A stretch of 39,206 bases of DNA from an uncultured Lachnospiraceae bacterium (GCA_947627245.1 CANQVH010000032.1:1-39206), one strand, 5' to 3'. Numbered from the stretch's first letter, positions 17,128 through 25,510 are shown. Notes: a model not told the origin generated them from the letters alone. Made by a program: numbers and translations.

Positions 17128-17919
17128 TCAAATATAAAGGATAAATTTGTCTTTTGATTTCTGGAAAGCCCACACTCCGAAAGCCAGCATGAGGAACGCG
17201 ATGATCCATCCGCCGAAAAAGATCCTCGGGCCCGGAATATTTCCGTAGTAAATGATGTCACGGGACTGCGCAACGTAATAATACATCGGGTTTATCGTCT
17301 TGACCGCGATCTGATACCAGCGCGGGAAGCGATCGTCCAACTGATAGATGATCGGGGTGAAATACATCCATGCCGTCAGCACCACGCTGTAAATGTACTG
17401 GATATCCCGGAAAAAAACATTGAGCTGCGCCAGCAGAAATCCCAATCCGCAGCAGAAAATGTAGAGCTGCAGAATGATGATCGGAAGCATCAAGGCCGTC
17501 GGGTGAAACGGCGCCCGCGTCACGAGCATTACGATGAACAGCGCGACAAGAGACAGCACCATATCCACCATACAGCTTGTCACCTTCGCGAGCGTAAAAA
17601 TATATTTGGGAACGTATACCTTCCGCAGCAGGGCCGCGTTGCCGACCACGGATTTCATCGCGTTGTTGGTGCTGTTCTTCATAAAGTCATACAGCATGCG
17701 CCCGCTGAGCAGGTAAACAGGATAATTCACAATCTTTTTCCCGAGAAGATGCGTAAACACGATCGTGAGCACGATCATCGTCAGAAGAGGATTCAGCACG
17801 CTCCACACATAGCCAAGGAAGCTGCGTCTGTACTTGAGCTTCAGGTCGCGCGCGACGAGCTCCTTGAGCAGATCCGTATATTTGCGCAATGTTTTGATTC
17901 TGTATTTGAATAAACTCAT
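17128..17919 (-). CDS. ABC-2 type polysaccharide/teichoic acid export permease (TagG/Wzm-like)
   Basis: A 263-residue integral membrane protein with about six helices. Its opening (RDLKLKYRRSFLGYVWSVLN) is the usual ABC-2 export permease signature, and the family pattern continues to the C-terminal hydrophobic helix near residues 235-252. With the ATPase encoded 30 bases downstream it should form the exporter that flips a lipid-linked polymer across the membrane. GGAGG stands 6 bases before the ATG. It is the first gene of the operon, behind a promoter at 17955-17983. Confidence 0.92.
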   Translation of the reverse strand: MSLFKYRIKTLRKYTDLLKELVARDLKLKYRRSFLGYVWSVLNPLLTMIVLTIVFTHLLGKKIVNYPVYLLSGRMLYDFMKNSTNNAMKSVVGNAALLRKVYVPKYIFTLAKVTSCMVDMVLSLVALFIVMLVTRAPFHPTALMLPIIILQLYIFCCGLGFLLAQLNVFFRDIQYIYSVVLTAWMYFTPIIYQLDDRFPRWYQIAVKTINPMYYYVAQSRDIIYYGNIPGPRIFFGGWIIAFLMLAFGVWAFQKSKDKFILYI

Positions 17920-17954
17920 CTTTCTCCTCCAATATTCTCTGTACCGTTCCTGTT

Positions 17955-17983
17955 ATATTACCATATTCGCCCCGCGCATTCAA
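17955..17983 (-). promoter_or_regulatory. Promoter of the polymer export operon
   Basis: On the minus strand TTGAAT (17978-17983), 17 bases and TAATAT (17955-17960) form a sigma-A type promoter 35 bases before the permease start codon. Confidence 0.6.
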
Positions 17984-18127
17984 TAAAATATGGTTTTTTT
18001 GTGGAAAATATCCTGATTTCATGTTAAGATGTTTGCGACCGTACCGCGGCAAAGCGGAGGCGAAAACGGCACGGTCCGAAGCCGAAAACACCGGCGGTGC
18101 AGCACCATACAAAGAAGGAGCATCCCT

Positions 18128-19120
18128 ATGAAAAAAGCCCGTTTATCTTATCTTGACGCAGCCAGAGGGCTGGCGATCCTGCTCGTCATCCTCGGTCATA
18201 TATGGGAGACAGACCGGCCTTTGCCGGTTCTGATCTATTCCTTTCATATTCCTCTGTTTTTTATAATCAGCGGAATACTGACCGCCTACACCGGACAGGA
18301 GCAGAGAAGCATGGGACAACTCGTTCTCTCCAGACTGCGCGGACTGATCGTGCCCTATGTGTTTTTTGAGGCGGTTTTTGCGTTTATTTTCGGAATCCGG
18401 AATCACCTTGACCTCGGCTCGCAGTGCGCACACATCCGCGACGCCCTTTTCCTTTCTCCTCAAAACGTGCCTCTGTGGTTCCTCCCGACGCTCTTCCTTG
18501 CGGAGCTCTTTCTCCTTCTTCTGGTCCGGACGCTTCCTGACAGGCGTCTTGCCGCTGCGATCTGCCTGATCCTGTATCTGCTTCCCTTCGTACCCGGAGC
18601 CGGACGGATCCTGCCGGACGCCGTGCTGCGCTGCCTTTCCTCTGTCGGTTTTCTCGCCGTCGGATACTTCGGCGCGGATCTGTTTCTCAAAAAAAATCCG
18701 CCTCTGTATCTGCTGCTTCCCGCGGCGGCTGCAGGCTTCCTGCTTGCGCTCCAAAACGGAAAGACCGGGATCTACAAGCTGACCTTTCACAATCCCGTAC
18801 TCTTTACGGTCTGCGCGCTCACAGGCTCGTGCTGCATCATCTTCCTGCTAAAAAAAATAACGCCGGAGGAGACGGTTGACATCTCCACCGGCGTCAGGAA
18901 ACGCAGGTATTTCTTTTTATTAGAACTTATAGGACAAAACAGTCTGACAATCCTCGGACTGCACATCATTGTGCTGCGCGTCCTACAGGAAATCCTCGGA
19001 CTGCGCACCGAATCCGTCCCCGGCGGTCTTCTCGCGCTTGCCGGAATTTGTGTACTGCTCGCTCCGGTATGCGCTTTCCTGAACCGTTTCTTCCCCTTTC
19101 TGGTCGGAAGACGCCATTGA
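18128..19120 (+). CDS. Acyltransferase family 3 membrane protein
   Basis: The ATG at 18128 has AGAAGGAG 8 bases ahead and gives 330 residues. The opening RLSYLDAARGLAILLVILGH with its histidine, and FHIPLFFIISGIL, mark the acyltransferase-3 family (PF01757), multi-pass proteins that move acetyl or other acyl groups onto surface sugars. About ten hydrophobic segments are present. It is divergent from the polymer export operon, so O-acetylation of that polymer is a reasonable guess. Its last 138 bases overlap, on the other strand, the end of the VirD4-like gene. The C-terminal helix and GRRH end look natural, so the overlap probably belongs to the other gene's run-on. Confidence 0.88.
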   Translation: MKKARLSYLDAARGLAILLVILGHIWETDRPLPVLIYSFHIPLFFIISGILTAYTGQEQRSMGQLVLSRLRGLIVPYVFFEAVFAFIFGIRNHLDLGSQCAHIRDALFLSPQNVPLWFLPTLFLAELFLLLLVRTLPDRRLAAAICLILYLLPFVPGAGRILPDAVLRCLSSVGFLAVGYFGADLFLKKNPPLYLLLPAAAAGFLLALQNGKTGIYKLTFHNPVLFTVCALTGSCCIIFLLKKITPEETVDISTGVRKRRYFFLLELIGQNSLTILGLHIIVLRVLQEILGLRTESVPGGLLALAGICVLLAPVCAFLNRFFPFLVGRRH

Positions 19121-20302
19121 GAACGGGTCATAGCGCTTCATGAGCTTTGCTCCCCGACCGCGTTCGTACACATAGACCTCATCCAGTTGCATGTGAAGCA
19201 CGGTATCCTCAGGCTTATTTGCCAGCCGCGCGATATGCCGGATCGTTCTCTCGTCCTGCCCTCCCAGATAGAGCAGATGATCGAACTGGTTCACGATCGT
19301 GTCCGCCGCAAATCCCCCGTACAGGCTGTCAAGCTGCGTGAGGCTCTGAAGTATCACGCTGACGGATATTTCCCTCGAACGGATCACCGAGACAATTTTG
19401 TCAAAGTCCTTGACTATGCAATTCGTGGCAAAGTCGTCCATGTACATGCAGACCGGCACCTTGAGCCTGCTGTCCTCGTTGGAATCCGCTTCTTTCACAA
19501 GCTGCTGCAGCGCCTGTTCGTAGAAAATGCTCAGCAGATCGTCGAATGTGCGGTCCGTATCGCTGACATTCACAAACAAGGCAATTTTGCGCCTGCCCAT
19601 ATCCGCGAACCGGAATTTCTGTTCTCCCGTGACGACGCGCCGGACATCACGCGAATTGAAGGCCTCGATGGCCTTGGCCACAAACGCCATGATGCTCGCG
19701 TAGGTCTTCTCGGAAGTCGCCGTCTGCCCGAACGTCTGGAATTCCCGAACGGCAAAGCTCTCACGATCCTGCAGGAATCGCTCAAGCATGAGCATTTCAA
19801 AGAGATCCTGCTGCTGCGCGGCAAGCGTATACATTTCTATAACAGAACACAGGTTTTGTTCCTCAACGGGCTGCGTTTCCATCACATAGGAGATGAGACA
19901 CGCAAGAACCGCTTTGGCGGACTCGGGCCAGAACGGGTCACGATCGTACAGCTTGAGCATAAGCGTGTTCGCAATGGATAGGATATCCCTTTGAGACGCA
20001 TGTCCGTCTTCGTCTTTTCGGATAAACGCAAGCGGATTGTACGTGATGGAATTTTTCATGTCGACCAGATCCAGCAGCATGACCTGATAGCCTGCCGCCT
20101 CAAGCTTCGGGCGCAGTTTGCGTTCCAGATTTCCCTTTGTGTCTGTGACGATCATGCTGCCGTCGCACCGCTCAATGTTCGGAATTACGTAGCCTGTCGT
20201 CTTACCGGCGCCGCTTGTACCAACGATCAGATCATTGTTGTTGAGTTTTGTTTGATGCGTATTGCCGGATACCTCATAATCTTTTGCAAGGATTCTTCTC
20301 AT
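18983..20302 (-). CDS. Soluble VirD4/TraG-like ATPase
   Basis: A 439-residue ATPase resembling the motor domain of conjugative coupling proteins. Walker A is GTSGAGKTT (28-36), Walker B is VCMYMDDF (284-291), and VILQSLTQLDSLYG (317-330) matches the family. Unlike normal VirD4/TraG proteins it lacks the N-terminal transmembrane part: the frame opens nearly at the Walker A strand. From residue 395, right where the acyltransferase stop codon lies on the other strand, the tail turns hydrophilic and low in complexity. It appears to be the antisense of a membrane helix, which suggests the true 3' end was lost. ATGA overlap with the gene before it, and GGGGG 8 bases ahead. No relaxase or T4SS gene is near. 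Confidence 0.85.
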   Translation of the reverse strand: MRRILAKDYEVSGNTHQTKLNNNDLIVGTSGAGKTTGYVIPNIERCDGSMIVTDTKGNLERKLRPKLEAAGYQVMLLDLVDMKNSITYNPLAFIRKDEDGHASQRDILSIANTLMLKLYDRDPFWPESAKAVLACLISYVMETQPVEEQNLCSVIEMYTLAAQQQDLFEMLMLERFLQDRESFAVREFQTFGQTATSEKTYASIMAFVAKAIEAFNSRDVRRVVTGEQKFRFADMGRRKIALFVNVSDTDRTFDDLLSIFYEQALQQLVKEADSNEDSRLKVPVCMYMDDFATNCIVKDFDKIVSVIRSREISVSVILQSLTQLDSLYGGFAADTIVNQFDHLLYLGGQDERTIRHIARLANKPEDTVLHMQLDEVYVYERGRGAKLMKRYDPFSMASSDQKGEETVQESAYRSEQYTNSGKREKTAGDGFGAQSEDFL

Positions 20303-20754
20303 AAAGAATTCCCCCTTTCTATTTCGTTGTAATAGCTCTCATAATTGCGCAGCCGCTTTGTCGTCCGCTCCGAATCATATCCGTTTTCTTTGTTCGCCCA
20401 CACAAGCGGAGCCACGAACAATTCATAGACGCATCTGCTCAGATAAGCTATTCTGTTTGCCGATTTCTGAATTTCCTGATATTCCTGATCGCCGACCTCG
20501 TCTACGTATAGATCGTCCTGCTGCATGTCTTCATACTCGAGACGCCGGATTATCGCTTTTCCCAGTGTCCGCATACTGTCCGTCTTGCTTACGTTCAATT
20601 TGTCGCAGAGTTCTCCGACAAGCAACTTGTAATGCTCAGGATCACCCGGAGTATACTCTTCCAGAAACTGAAAGTAATTTTCGACGGACGTCCCGAGGAG
20701 GTAGATCATACAGGTGCGTCCTGAAAATCCCGCAGGGATCTGATGATCTTTCAT
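20299..20754 (-). CDS. Hypothetical protein of the ClpP/VirD4-like module
   Basis: A 151-residue protein with no family that I recognise. It starts at the ATG at 20754 inside an ATGA overlap with the gene before it, with AAGGGGTG 6 bases ahead. It ends in an ATGA overlap with the VirD4-like gene. It looks soluble and helical, with a central acidic stretch (EYEDMQQDDLYVDEVGDQEY). Tight coupling on both sides says it works with the ATPase, for example as adaptor or assembly factor, but nothing in the sequence shows this. Confidence 0.75.
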   Translation of the reverse strand: MKDHQIPAGFSGRTCMIYLLGTSVENYFQFLEEYTPGDPEHYKLLVGELCDKLNVSKTDSMRTLGKAIIRRLEYEDMQQDDLYVDEVGDQEYQEIQKSANRIAYLSRCVYELFVAPLVWANKENGYDSERTTKRLRNYESYYNEIERGNSL

Positions 20755-21113
20755 ATTATCACCCCTTTTCTCTCTCTCGCGCTGACTCTCGCCCATAAGG
20801 GAAAAACCTCTGTCGCTGTTCTCAACAGCCCTTTCATTCTTTTCTCTTTCCCCGAGCAATCTCCCGTTTGGATCATACGGGCTGCGGAATCCAGAAATGC
20901 GGCATAGTCACCCACCCGCAAATTGGATTCATATCCCGGCGGGAAGGAGTAATCGTCAAAATCCGTTTCCCGCATAAGGTCCTCCAGCGCATTCACAAGG
21001 CTTGCTTTTGTCTGGGGATTTATGGTTATTTCCGAAAGCTGCATAAGCGTCAACTGGCGGTATAATTCCGCCAGCCATTCCGATTCTCTTATTTTTTGCA
21101 ATTCCTTCTTCAT
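20751..21113 (-). CDS. Hypothetical protein of the ClpP/VirD4-like module
   Basis: A 120-residue protein without a recognised domain. AGGTGAAGGA stands ahead of the ATG, which lies 22 bases after the ClpP-like stop. The sequence looks helical and soluble; the C-terminus is basic (RVSARERKG). The stop codon overlaps the next start as ATGA. Role unknown; it is part of the same four-gene transcript. Confidence 0.75.
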   Translation of the reverse strand: MKKELQKIRESEWLAELYRQLTLMQLSEITINPQTKASLVNALEDLMRETDFDDYSFPPGYESNLRVGDYAAFLDSAARMIQTGDCSGKEKRMKGLLRTATEVFPLWARVSARERKGVII

Positions 21114-21135
21114 TTTCCTTCACCTCGCTTTCCGA

Positions 21136-21732
21136 TCAGATTTTTTCTGTTGTGTCGACAATGTCTGTGGCAAGTCCGAATCTCAGCGCCTCTGCGGCAT
21201 CGAAGTAACTGTCCTTGCGTGTGTACCTCGCAACCCTCTCCTTCGACTGTCCCGTGCGCTCGGCAATGATATCCCTGATGATACCACTTACTTTGCGCAA
21301 ATCGTTGAGACGCGGCTGGATCTCGTTCGGCTTCATTCCTGAGAAATCGGCCTTTCCATAAGACGGGTCATGGATCATGATCTTTCCGTGCGGCAATATG
21401 CAGCGTTTATCCGCCCCGAGAAACAGGATCGAGCCCATGCTTGCCGCCGTTCCGGAGCATACCGTGATCAACGGCCTCTTCATGCTCCGCATATAGTCGT
21501 ACACGGCAAGTCCGCTGTCCACCTCCCCTCCCGGAGAGTTGATGTAGAGCTGTACAGGACTTTTGTCTTCTTCGTGTTCCAGATACATAAGCTGCATAAG
21601 AAGGCTGTTCATGGATTCCGCCGTTACCTCTTTGGTGAGGAACAGTTTTTTCCGTGAGAACAGCTCGTCGGTCAGTGACACGATTTCCAGTCCTCTGGAT
21701 GTTTCTCGAACGATATTAGGTGTAATACTCAT
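21136..21732 (-). CDS. ClpP-family serine protease (divergent paralogue)
   Basis: A 198-residue protein of normal mature ClpP length. Catalytic residues are in place: Ser98 in GTAASMGS, His121 in KIMIHDPS and Asp174 in RKDSYFDAAEAL. The oxyanion-loop SPGG is at 66-69. Housekeeping ClpP forms a 14-mer barrel fed by ClpX or ClpC. Here no Clp ATPase gene is near. The gene instead leads an operon with two unknowns and a VirD4-like ATPase. The sequence differs enough from housekeeping ClpP (for example FSRKKLFLTKEV in place of the usual RIIMLG part) to be a paralogue. A GGGGG signal precedes the ATG by about 9 bases, after a long leader. Confidence 0.88.
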   Translation of the reverse strand: MSITPNIVRETSRGLEIVSLTDELFSRKKLFLTKEVTAESMNSLLMQLMYLEHEEDKSPVQLYINSPGGEVDSGLAVYDYMRSMKRPLITVCSGTAASMGSILFLGADKRCILPHGKIMIHDPSYGKADFSGMKPNEIQPRLNDLRKVSGIIRDIIAERTGQSKERVARYTRKDSYFDAAEALRFGLATDIVDTTEKI

Positions 21733-21805
21733 AAGCTTTCGCCCCCTTCTCAGTGTTTGTGTTTGTTTTTTGAGTAAATTCTTCTCTTCTCAAGATCAAT
21801 CTCGG

Positions 21806-21850
21806 GTGCGCGATGAGCGCACAAAGGGAGAATATATACGTACAATTCTC
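21806..21850 (-). promoter_or_regulatory. Leader hairpin and palindrome upstream of the ClpP-like operon
   Basis: The leader between the terminator at 21961 and the ClpP-like start holds a perfect hairpin, GTGCGC (21806-21811) with GCGCAC (21817-21822) over a 5-base loop. Just upstream of that is a 23-base imperfect palindrome, GAGAAT (21828-21833) with ATTCTC (21845-21850), centred on TACGTA. The second looks like an operator. No clean -35/-10 pair was found near it. Confidence 0.45.
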
Positions 21851-21960
21851 GAATTCGTAGACTCTCAGCGAAAACCTTCCGTCCTCATGTTTTTGTGTGG
21901 GGGTATTTTGGGGAAATATACAAATATCATTTATAAAAAATTAGTAAAAAACGACATTAA

Positions 21961-21987
21961 AAAAAGCCCGAAAGGTACGGGCTTTTT
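21961..21987 (-). terminator. Rho-independent terminator after the kinase-like gene
   Basis: AAAAAGCCCG and CGGGCTTTTT pair over a 7-base loop. On the minus strand a run of seven T follows the stem, so it ends the transcript of the TPR-AAA / cytidylate-kinase-like pair. It also insulates the ClpP-like module downstream. It could work in both directions. Confidence 0.88.
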
Positions 21988-22049
21988 CGAATTTCTATGA
22001 AATATAATATCGCTGTTTTTGATCTTTTATCGCTTTTTGATCCGTATTA

Positions 22050-22661
22050 TCATTGTTTTTGTCTGTATCGGATATAGTCCATGATAAGATCCACAGACCC
22101 GTCAATCCCGAGTGAACTGCTTTCCACACAGAGATTGTAGCTCGACGCGGCGCCCCACTTTTTCTCCGACTGGAAATTATAGTAGCTCGCGCGCTTCTTA
22201 TCGGTCTTCACCAGCATATCCTTCGCCTTTGCCTCTGAGACCTTATACTCCTCGGCGACGCGGGCGGCGCGGAAATCCGTATTCGCGTGGACAAAAACGC
22301 TGATGAGCTCCGGACAATCCCTGAGCGTGTAATCCGCGCAGCGTCCTACGATCACGCACGAATCCTCCGAAAGCTTGCGTATCGCATCGTAAGTCGCCTG
22401 ATAGATCTGCTGGTCGATCGTCGGACCCGAATACATCACAGACGGATAAATGTCCATCACGATAGAATACAGAAGGCTGTTCGTCGGCTTCTCATCGTAG
22501 CTTTCGAGTACCTTTTCACAGAGGCCGCTTTCTTTCGCGACCAGCTTGAGCAGCTCCTTATCGTAGAACTTCACTCCCAGCTTCTTCGCAATCTTCTCTC
22601 CTATCTCGTGTCCTCCGCTGCCAAACTGGCGTCCTATTGTAAGAATTACTTTTTCAGACAT
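22050..22661 (-). CDS. Cytidylate kinase-like family protein
   Basis: The ATG at 22661 follows GGAGG and gives 203 residues. The opening ILTIGRQFGSGGHEIGEKIA contains the P-loop variant of the cytidylate-kinase-like family (PF13189). Also visible are VKFYDKELLKLVAKESGL and the CVIVGRCADY strand with its Arg. Members are common in Clostridia beside the housekeeping Cmk and their substrate is not settled; a nucleotide or other small-molecule kinase is likely. It is co-transcribed 45 bases after the TPR-AAA gene and ends at a strong terminator. Confidence 0.83.
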   Translation of the reverse strand: MSEKVILTIGRQFGSGGHEIGEKIAKKLGVKFYDKELLKLVAKESGLCEKVLESYDEKPTNSLLYSIVMDIYPSVMYSGPTIDQQIYQATYDAIRKLSEDSCVIVGRCADYTLRDCPELISVFVHANTDFRAARVAEEYKVSEAKAKDMLVKTDKKRASYYNFQSEKKWGAASSYNLCVESSSLGIDGSVDLIMDYIRYRQKQ

Positions 22662-22706
22662 ACTGCTCCCTCCTGTCTCCTGCAAATTTGATATAACTGC
22701 TTGTTT

Positions 22707-25127
22707 CTATTTGAAATCCTTCGGGAAAAGGATCACAAAATCATTCTCGTCGTAGCGCTTCTTGCCCATCGCCATCTTCCGGAAGAATTTTCCGGAGCGT
22801 GTGATCGCCTTGCTCACGATATCGATAACGCCGGAAATCGTCATCGGCGTCCCGTCCGGATTCCCCGCCGCAATCTTCTGGCAAAAGGTCTCATACGCTT
22901 CTTCGCCGATCACATAGTCCTGAGCGTTCGCATAAATGCGCCCGAATCCCGCCAGCTCCTCCACCGTATACTCCGGCAGGTAGATCTGCGCCGTAAACTT
23001 CATCGTGAAACGCGGATGGCGCATCAGCATCTCGTGGATGTATTGCTGCTCATCCTCGAGAATTATGATCAGGCCGTCCGTCCGGAACTCCATCGCGGTC
23101 GTCAACTGCTCGACGGTATTCGGCTCAAGATCGCCGGCCTCCTCGATGATCAGCGTGCCGCCCGCGATCTTTGCGATCGTCGCTGCGATATCCTTGCGGT
23201 TCATATCCGCCGCATAGATCCGCGCGATTTTCATCGTCTGGCTGCCCTTGTCCTGCGCGATCGCCTTCGCGAGACTCATCGCCAGCGTCGTCTTGCCGGA
23301 GCCGTGCGCGCCGAAGATCAGGATGTTGCCGCTGCGGGAGGTCTTATCGTCTCCCTTGGCCTCCGTCTGAAGGATCGCGTTCGCAATCTGATCCTCCAGC
23401 CCTTCAACCTCTGTGAATCCGCTGAACAGTCCGCGCAGATACTGCGGGATCGTCAGATATTCCTCCTCATATTCTTCCTCGTACTCGTCCGAGAGAGCCT
23501 CCGCCTCCGTCGGCGCCCCGTCATCATACTGCTGCTCCGGCATATCATCACCCGAAAGCTCCTGCGCGCCGTCCGCCGATTCGGCCGTCTCCTCCTGAGG
23601 AAGCTCCTCGCCGAGCCTGCGGGAAATCTCTTCCGTCGGAATGCGCTTCGTCTTTCCTAAGAGCGCATCCTGCCTGACCGCCTCCATCAGCTCCTCCCGG
23701 CTGTTTCCGATCCTGCGGGTCTTTCCCAGATCGTCCGGCTCCTCCGCATAAGTCGGAAGAGAACTCTTATTCCGCAAAAGCTTCTCCGGATTGTTCGTAT
23801 ACTGAAGCGCCTCGCGCTGCGTCTCCGTCAGCTCATCCGCCGCGGCCTCCGTCACGCTTCGGATCGTCTTCTCCGGCACAGGCGCCGCATCGTCTTCGTC
23901 CGCCTCCAAGGTCTCCGGCGTCTCCCCGCCGTCCTCCGGCTCCTGCCCGTCCTGCATATCCTGCGCAGGCTGCGAAGCGTCGGTCTCCTCCTCGTTCTCT
24001 CCGAGTACCGTATCTACTATCTTTCTTCCCTGATCGCTCATCGAAAGCAGAACATCGTCAATCGACAACTGACCGGCAATCTGCTCCGACTCCTCCGGAA
24101 CCTCCGTCCTTGTCTTGCGCGGAACGCCGTCCACGGAAGCCGGGATATCCTCCTCGAGCGCATCATCGCGCTTCACCACGCCGGATATGATATTCCGCAT
24201 GCTCTTCGCCAGCTCCACCTGCAGATCTTTCGGATCCATGTCGTCCGGATCCGAGGACTCTCTCTCCGGCATCACATACTGTCTGGTCTTCTCCAGCTCC
24301 GGCGTTTTCTCCTCCGGCTCCTTCTCCATCTCGGCCTTGTGGGCCGCCACCTGTCCGGCGATCTCCTTCTCCGTCTCTGCCATGATCGTCTCCGCGATCA
24401 CTTCTCCGTCCGTGCTCTCGACGTTCCGGATCACATTGTCCTCTTCCTGCTCCTCGGCGGACGACAGCTCCTCCTCCAGATTCTCCTCCAGACACTCCTC
24501 GTAGATCTGCTGCTGCTTCGGGGTGAGCGCGGCATAGCGCTTCTTGAGCTCAAGCGCCTTCGCCACGTACTTGCCGCTGTGGAACCAGAGCACCAGATCG
24601 TCGCACGCGGCGAGGCACTTCTGCATCTGCCCGGACTGCTGGTACAGCTTCGCGAGCTCATACGCCCATTTCTCCGTGTACTCCTGTCCGAGATATTCCT
24701 CAAGGATCGCGATCAGCTCTTCTATTGAGCTTCCCCTGCCTTTGTAGATCTTATACTTGAGGATGTAGCGGTTGTTGTCATGAGGAGCCGCCTGCACATA
24801 CTCCGTGTAGTACTCGATCGCCTCATCGTACTGCTGCAACTCCGTCGTCACCTCGATCAGACGGTACAGCACCGTCCGTCCGACCGGCGAACGTCTGTAT
24901 GCGCGTACCAGAATATTCTTGCTGTCCTCCAGCCTTCCCGACGCCTCATAAATCTCGCTGATCAGGCAGAGCGTCCGGATATTGCGAACCCTCCTCCAGT
25001 CAATCGAATCGGCAAGACCGGCCGCCTCCTCATAGTTCCCCTGATCCACCAGCTTGTCGATTTCCTCCAGCTTGAGATTGTATTCATACTTATCCAATTT
25101 TATCCACCCCGCCATTGCTTTCGGCAT
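22707..25127 (-). CDS. TPR protein with acidic linker and C-terminal AAA ATPase domain
   Basis: I place the start at the ATG at 25127 (806 residues); the open frame extends further upstream through the promoter. Residues 10-205 are helical repeats of TPR type (LISEIYEASGRLEDSKNILV, EYYTEYVQAAPHDNN, LAKLYQQSGQMQKCL). About 215-560 is a long acidic, disordered linker. The C-terminal 230 residues form an AAA+ domain with Walker A FGAHGSGKTT near 605-614 and Walker B GGTLIIEEAGDL. This layout recalls the CbxX/EccA group. In the linker, KT followed by basic residues recurs (LEKTRQY, PRKTRTE, LGKTRRI, LGKTKRI). The function is unknown. Confidence 0.82.
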   Translation of the reverse strand: MPKAMAGWIKLDKYEYNLKLEEIDKLVDQGNYEEAAGLADSIDWRRVRNIRTLCLISEIYEASGRLEDSKNILVRAYRRSPVGRTVLYRLIEVTTELQQYDEAIEYYTEYVQAAPHDNNRYILKYKIYKGRGSSIEELIAILEEYLGQEYTEKWAYELAKLYQQSGQMQKCLAACDDLVLWFHSGKYVAKALELKKRYAALTPKQQQIYEECLEENLEEELSSAEEQEEDNVIRNVESTDGEVIAETIMAETEKEIAGQVAAHKAEMEKEPEEKTPELEKTRQYVMPERESSDPDDMDPKDLQVELAKSMRNIISGVVKRDDALEEDIPASVDGVPRKTRTEVPEESEQIAGQLSIDDVLLSMSDQGRKIVDTVLGENEEETDASQPAQDMQDGQEPEDGGETPETLEADEDDAAPVPEKTIRSVTEAAADELTETQREALQYTNNPEKLLRNKSSLPTYAEEPDDLGKTRRIGNSREELMEAVRQDALLGKTKRIPTEEISRRLGEELPQEETAESADGAQELSGDDMPEQQYDDGAPTEAEALSDEYEEEYEEEYLTIPQYLRGLFSGFTEVEGLEDQIANAILQTEAKGDDKTSRSGNILIFGAHGSGKTTLAMSLAKAIAQDKGSQTMKIARIYAADMNRKDIAATIAKIAGGTLIIEEAGDLEPNTVEQLTTAMEFRTDGLIIILEDEQQYIHEMLMRHPRFTMKFTAQIYLPEYTVEELAGFGRIYANAQDYVIGEEAYETFCQKIAAGNPDGTPMTISGVIDIVSKAITRSGKFFRKMAMGKKRYDENDFVILFPKDFK

Positions 25128-25172
25128 ACGCCTTATTTCTGCACTACTTAATTTATACGGTATATTTTTTTT

Positions 25173-25201
25173 AGTGTACCATACCTGCATTTTGTTGTCA
25201 A
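25173..25201 (-). promoter_or_regulatory. Promoter of the TPR-AAA operon
   Basis: Minus-strand TTGACA (25196-25201), 17 bases, TACACT (25173-25178). Start of the coding region is 46 bases beyond. The sequence of both boxes is the same as in the promoter at 28536-28564. Confidence 0.8.
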
Positions 25202-25240
25202 AACCAACCTGTCGAAAATAGTCTTTTTTGCGCAAAAAAA

Positions 25241-25271
25241 GGAGATATTTTTTCTTTAAATATCTCCTTTT
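25241..25271 (-). terminator. Bidirectional terminator between the small unit and the TPR-AAA operon
   Basis: GGAGATATTT (25241-25250) pairs with AAATATCTCC (25258-25267) over a 7-base loop. On the minus strand seven T follow (complement of 25234-25240); on the plus strand four T follow. It should end the small transcript coming from the promoter at 25670-25698. Confidence 0.82.
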
Positions 25272-25293
25272 GATTTTTTATTTGGTTTTTTAT

Positions 25294-25482
25294 TCAGTTT
25301 TTTCTTTTATCTGGAATGATAGTCGGAGAGTTTTTTTCCTGCTCTGAATTATAAAAGAAGTCTTTTTCTTTTATAACCATGCGGCTTTTCTTTGTTGCTT
25401 TTTTCTTCGAACCTGCGCGTTCGATCTTTTCCGTTCTACCCGGATAAATGTGCTCTATCAGCAGATTCTTTTTGCTCTCCAA
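25294..25482 (-). CDS. Possible small protein, 62 residues
   Basis: An open frame on the minus strand, rich in Lys and Glu, begins at a TTG with no good ribosome binding site. Just upstream in the same frame, after a TAA, an ATG at 25545 opens MFPVKKTSIRIDSD. If that single TAA were read or mutated, one frame of about 95 residues would result. It lies inside a transcription unit with a good promoter and terminator. This may be a decayed small gene, or only RNA sequence. Low confidence. Confidence 0.3.
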   Translation of the reverse strand: MESKKNLLIEHIYPGRTEKIERAGSKKKATKKSRMVIKEKDFFYNSEQEKNSPTIIPDKRKN

Positions 25483-25510
25483 CAGATCGTTTTCATACGA
25501 TTAATCTGAA

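Noticed and set aside
18983-21732. Integrated conjugative element
   Set aside because: No relaxase, VirB4, integrase or attachment repeats are seen; only one coupling-protein-like ATPase is present.
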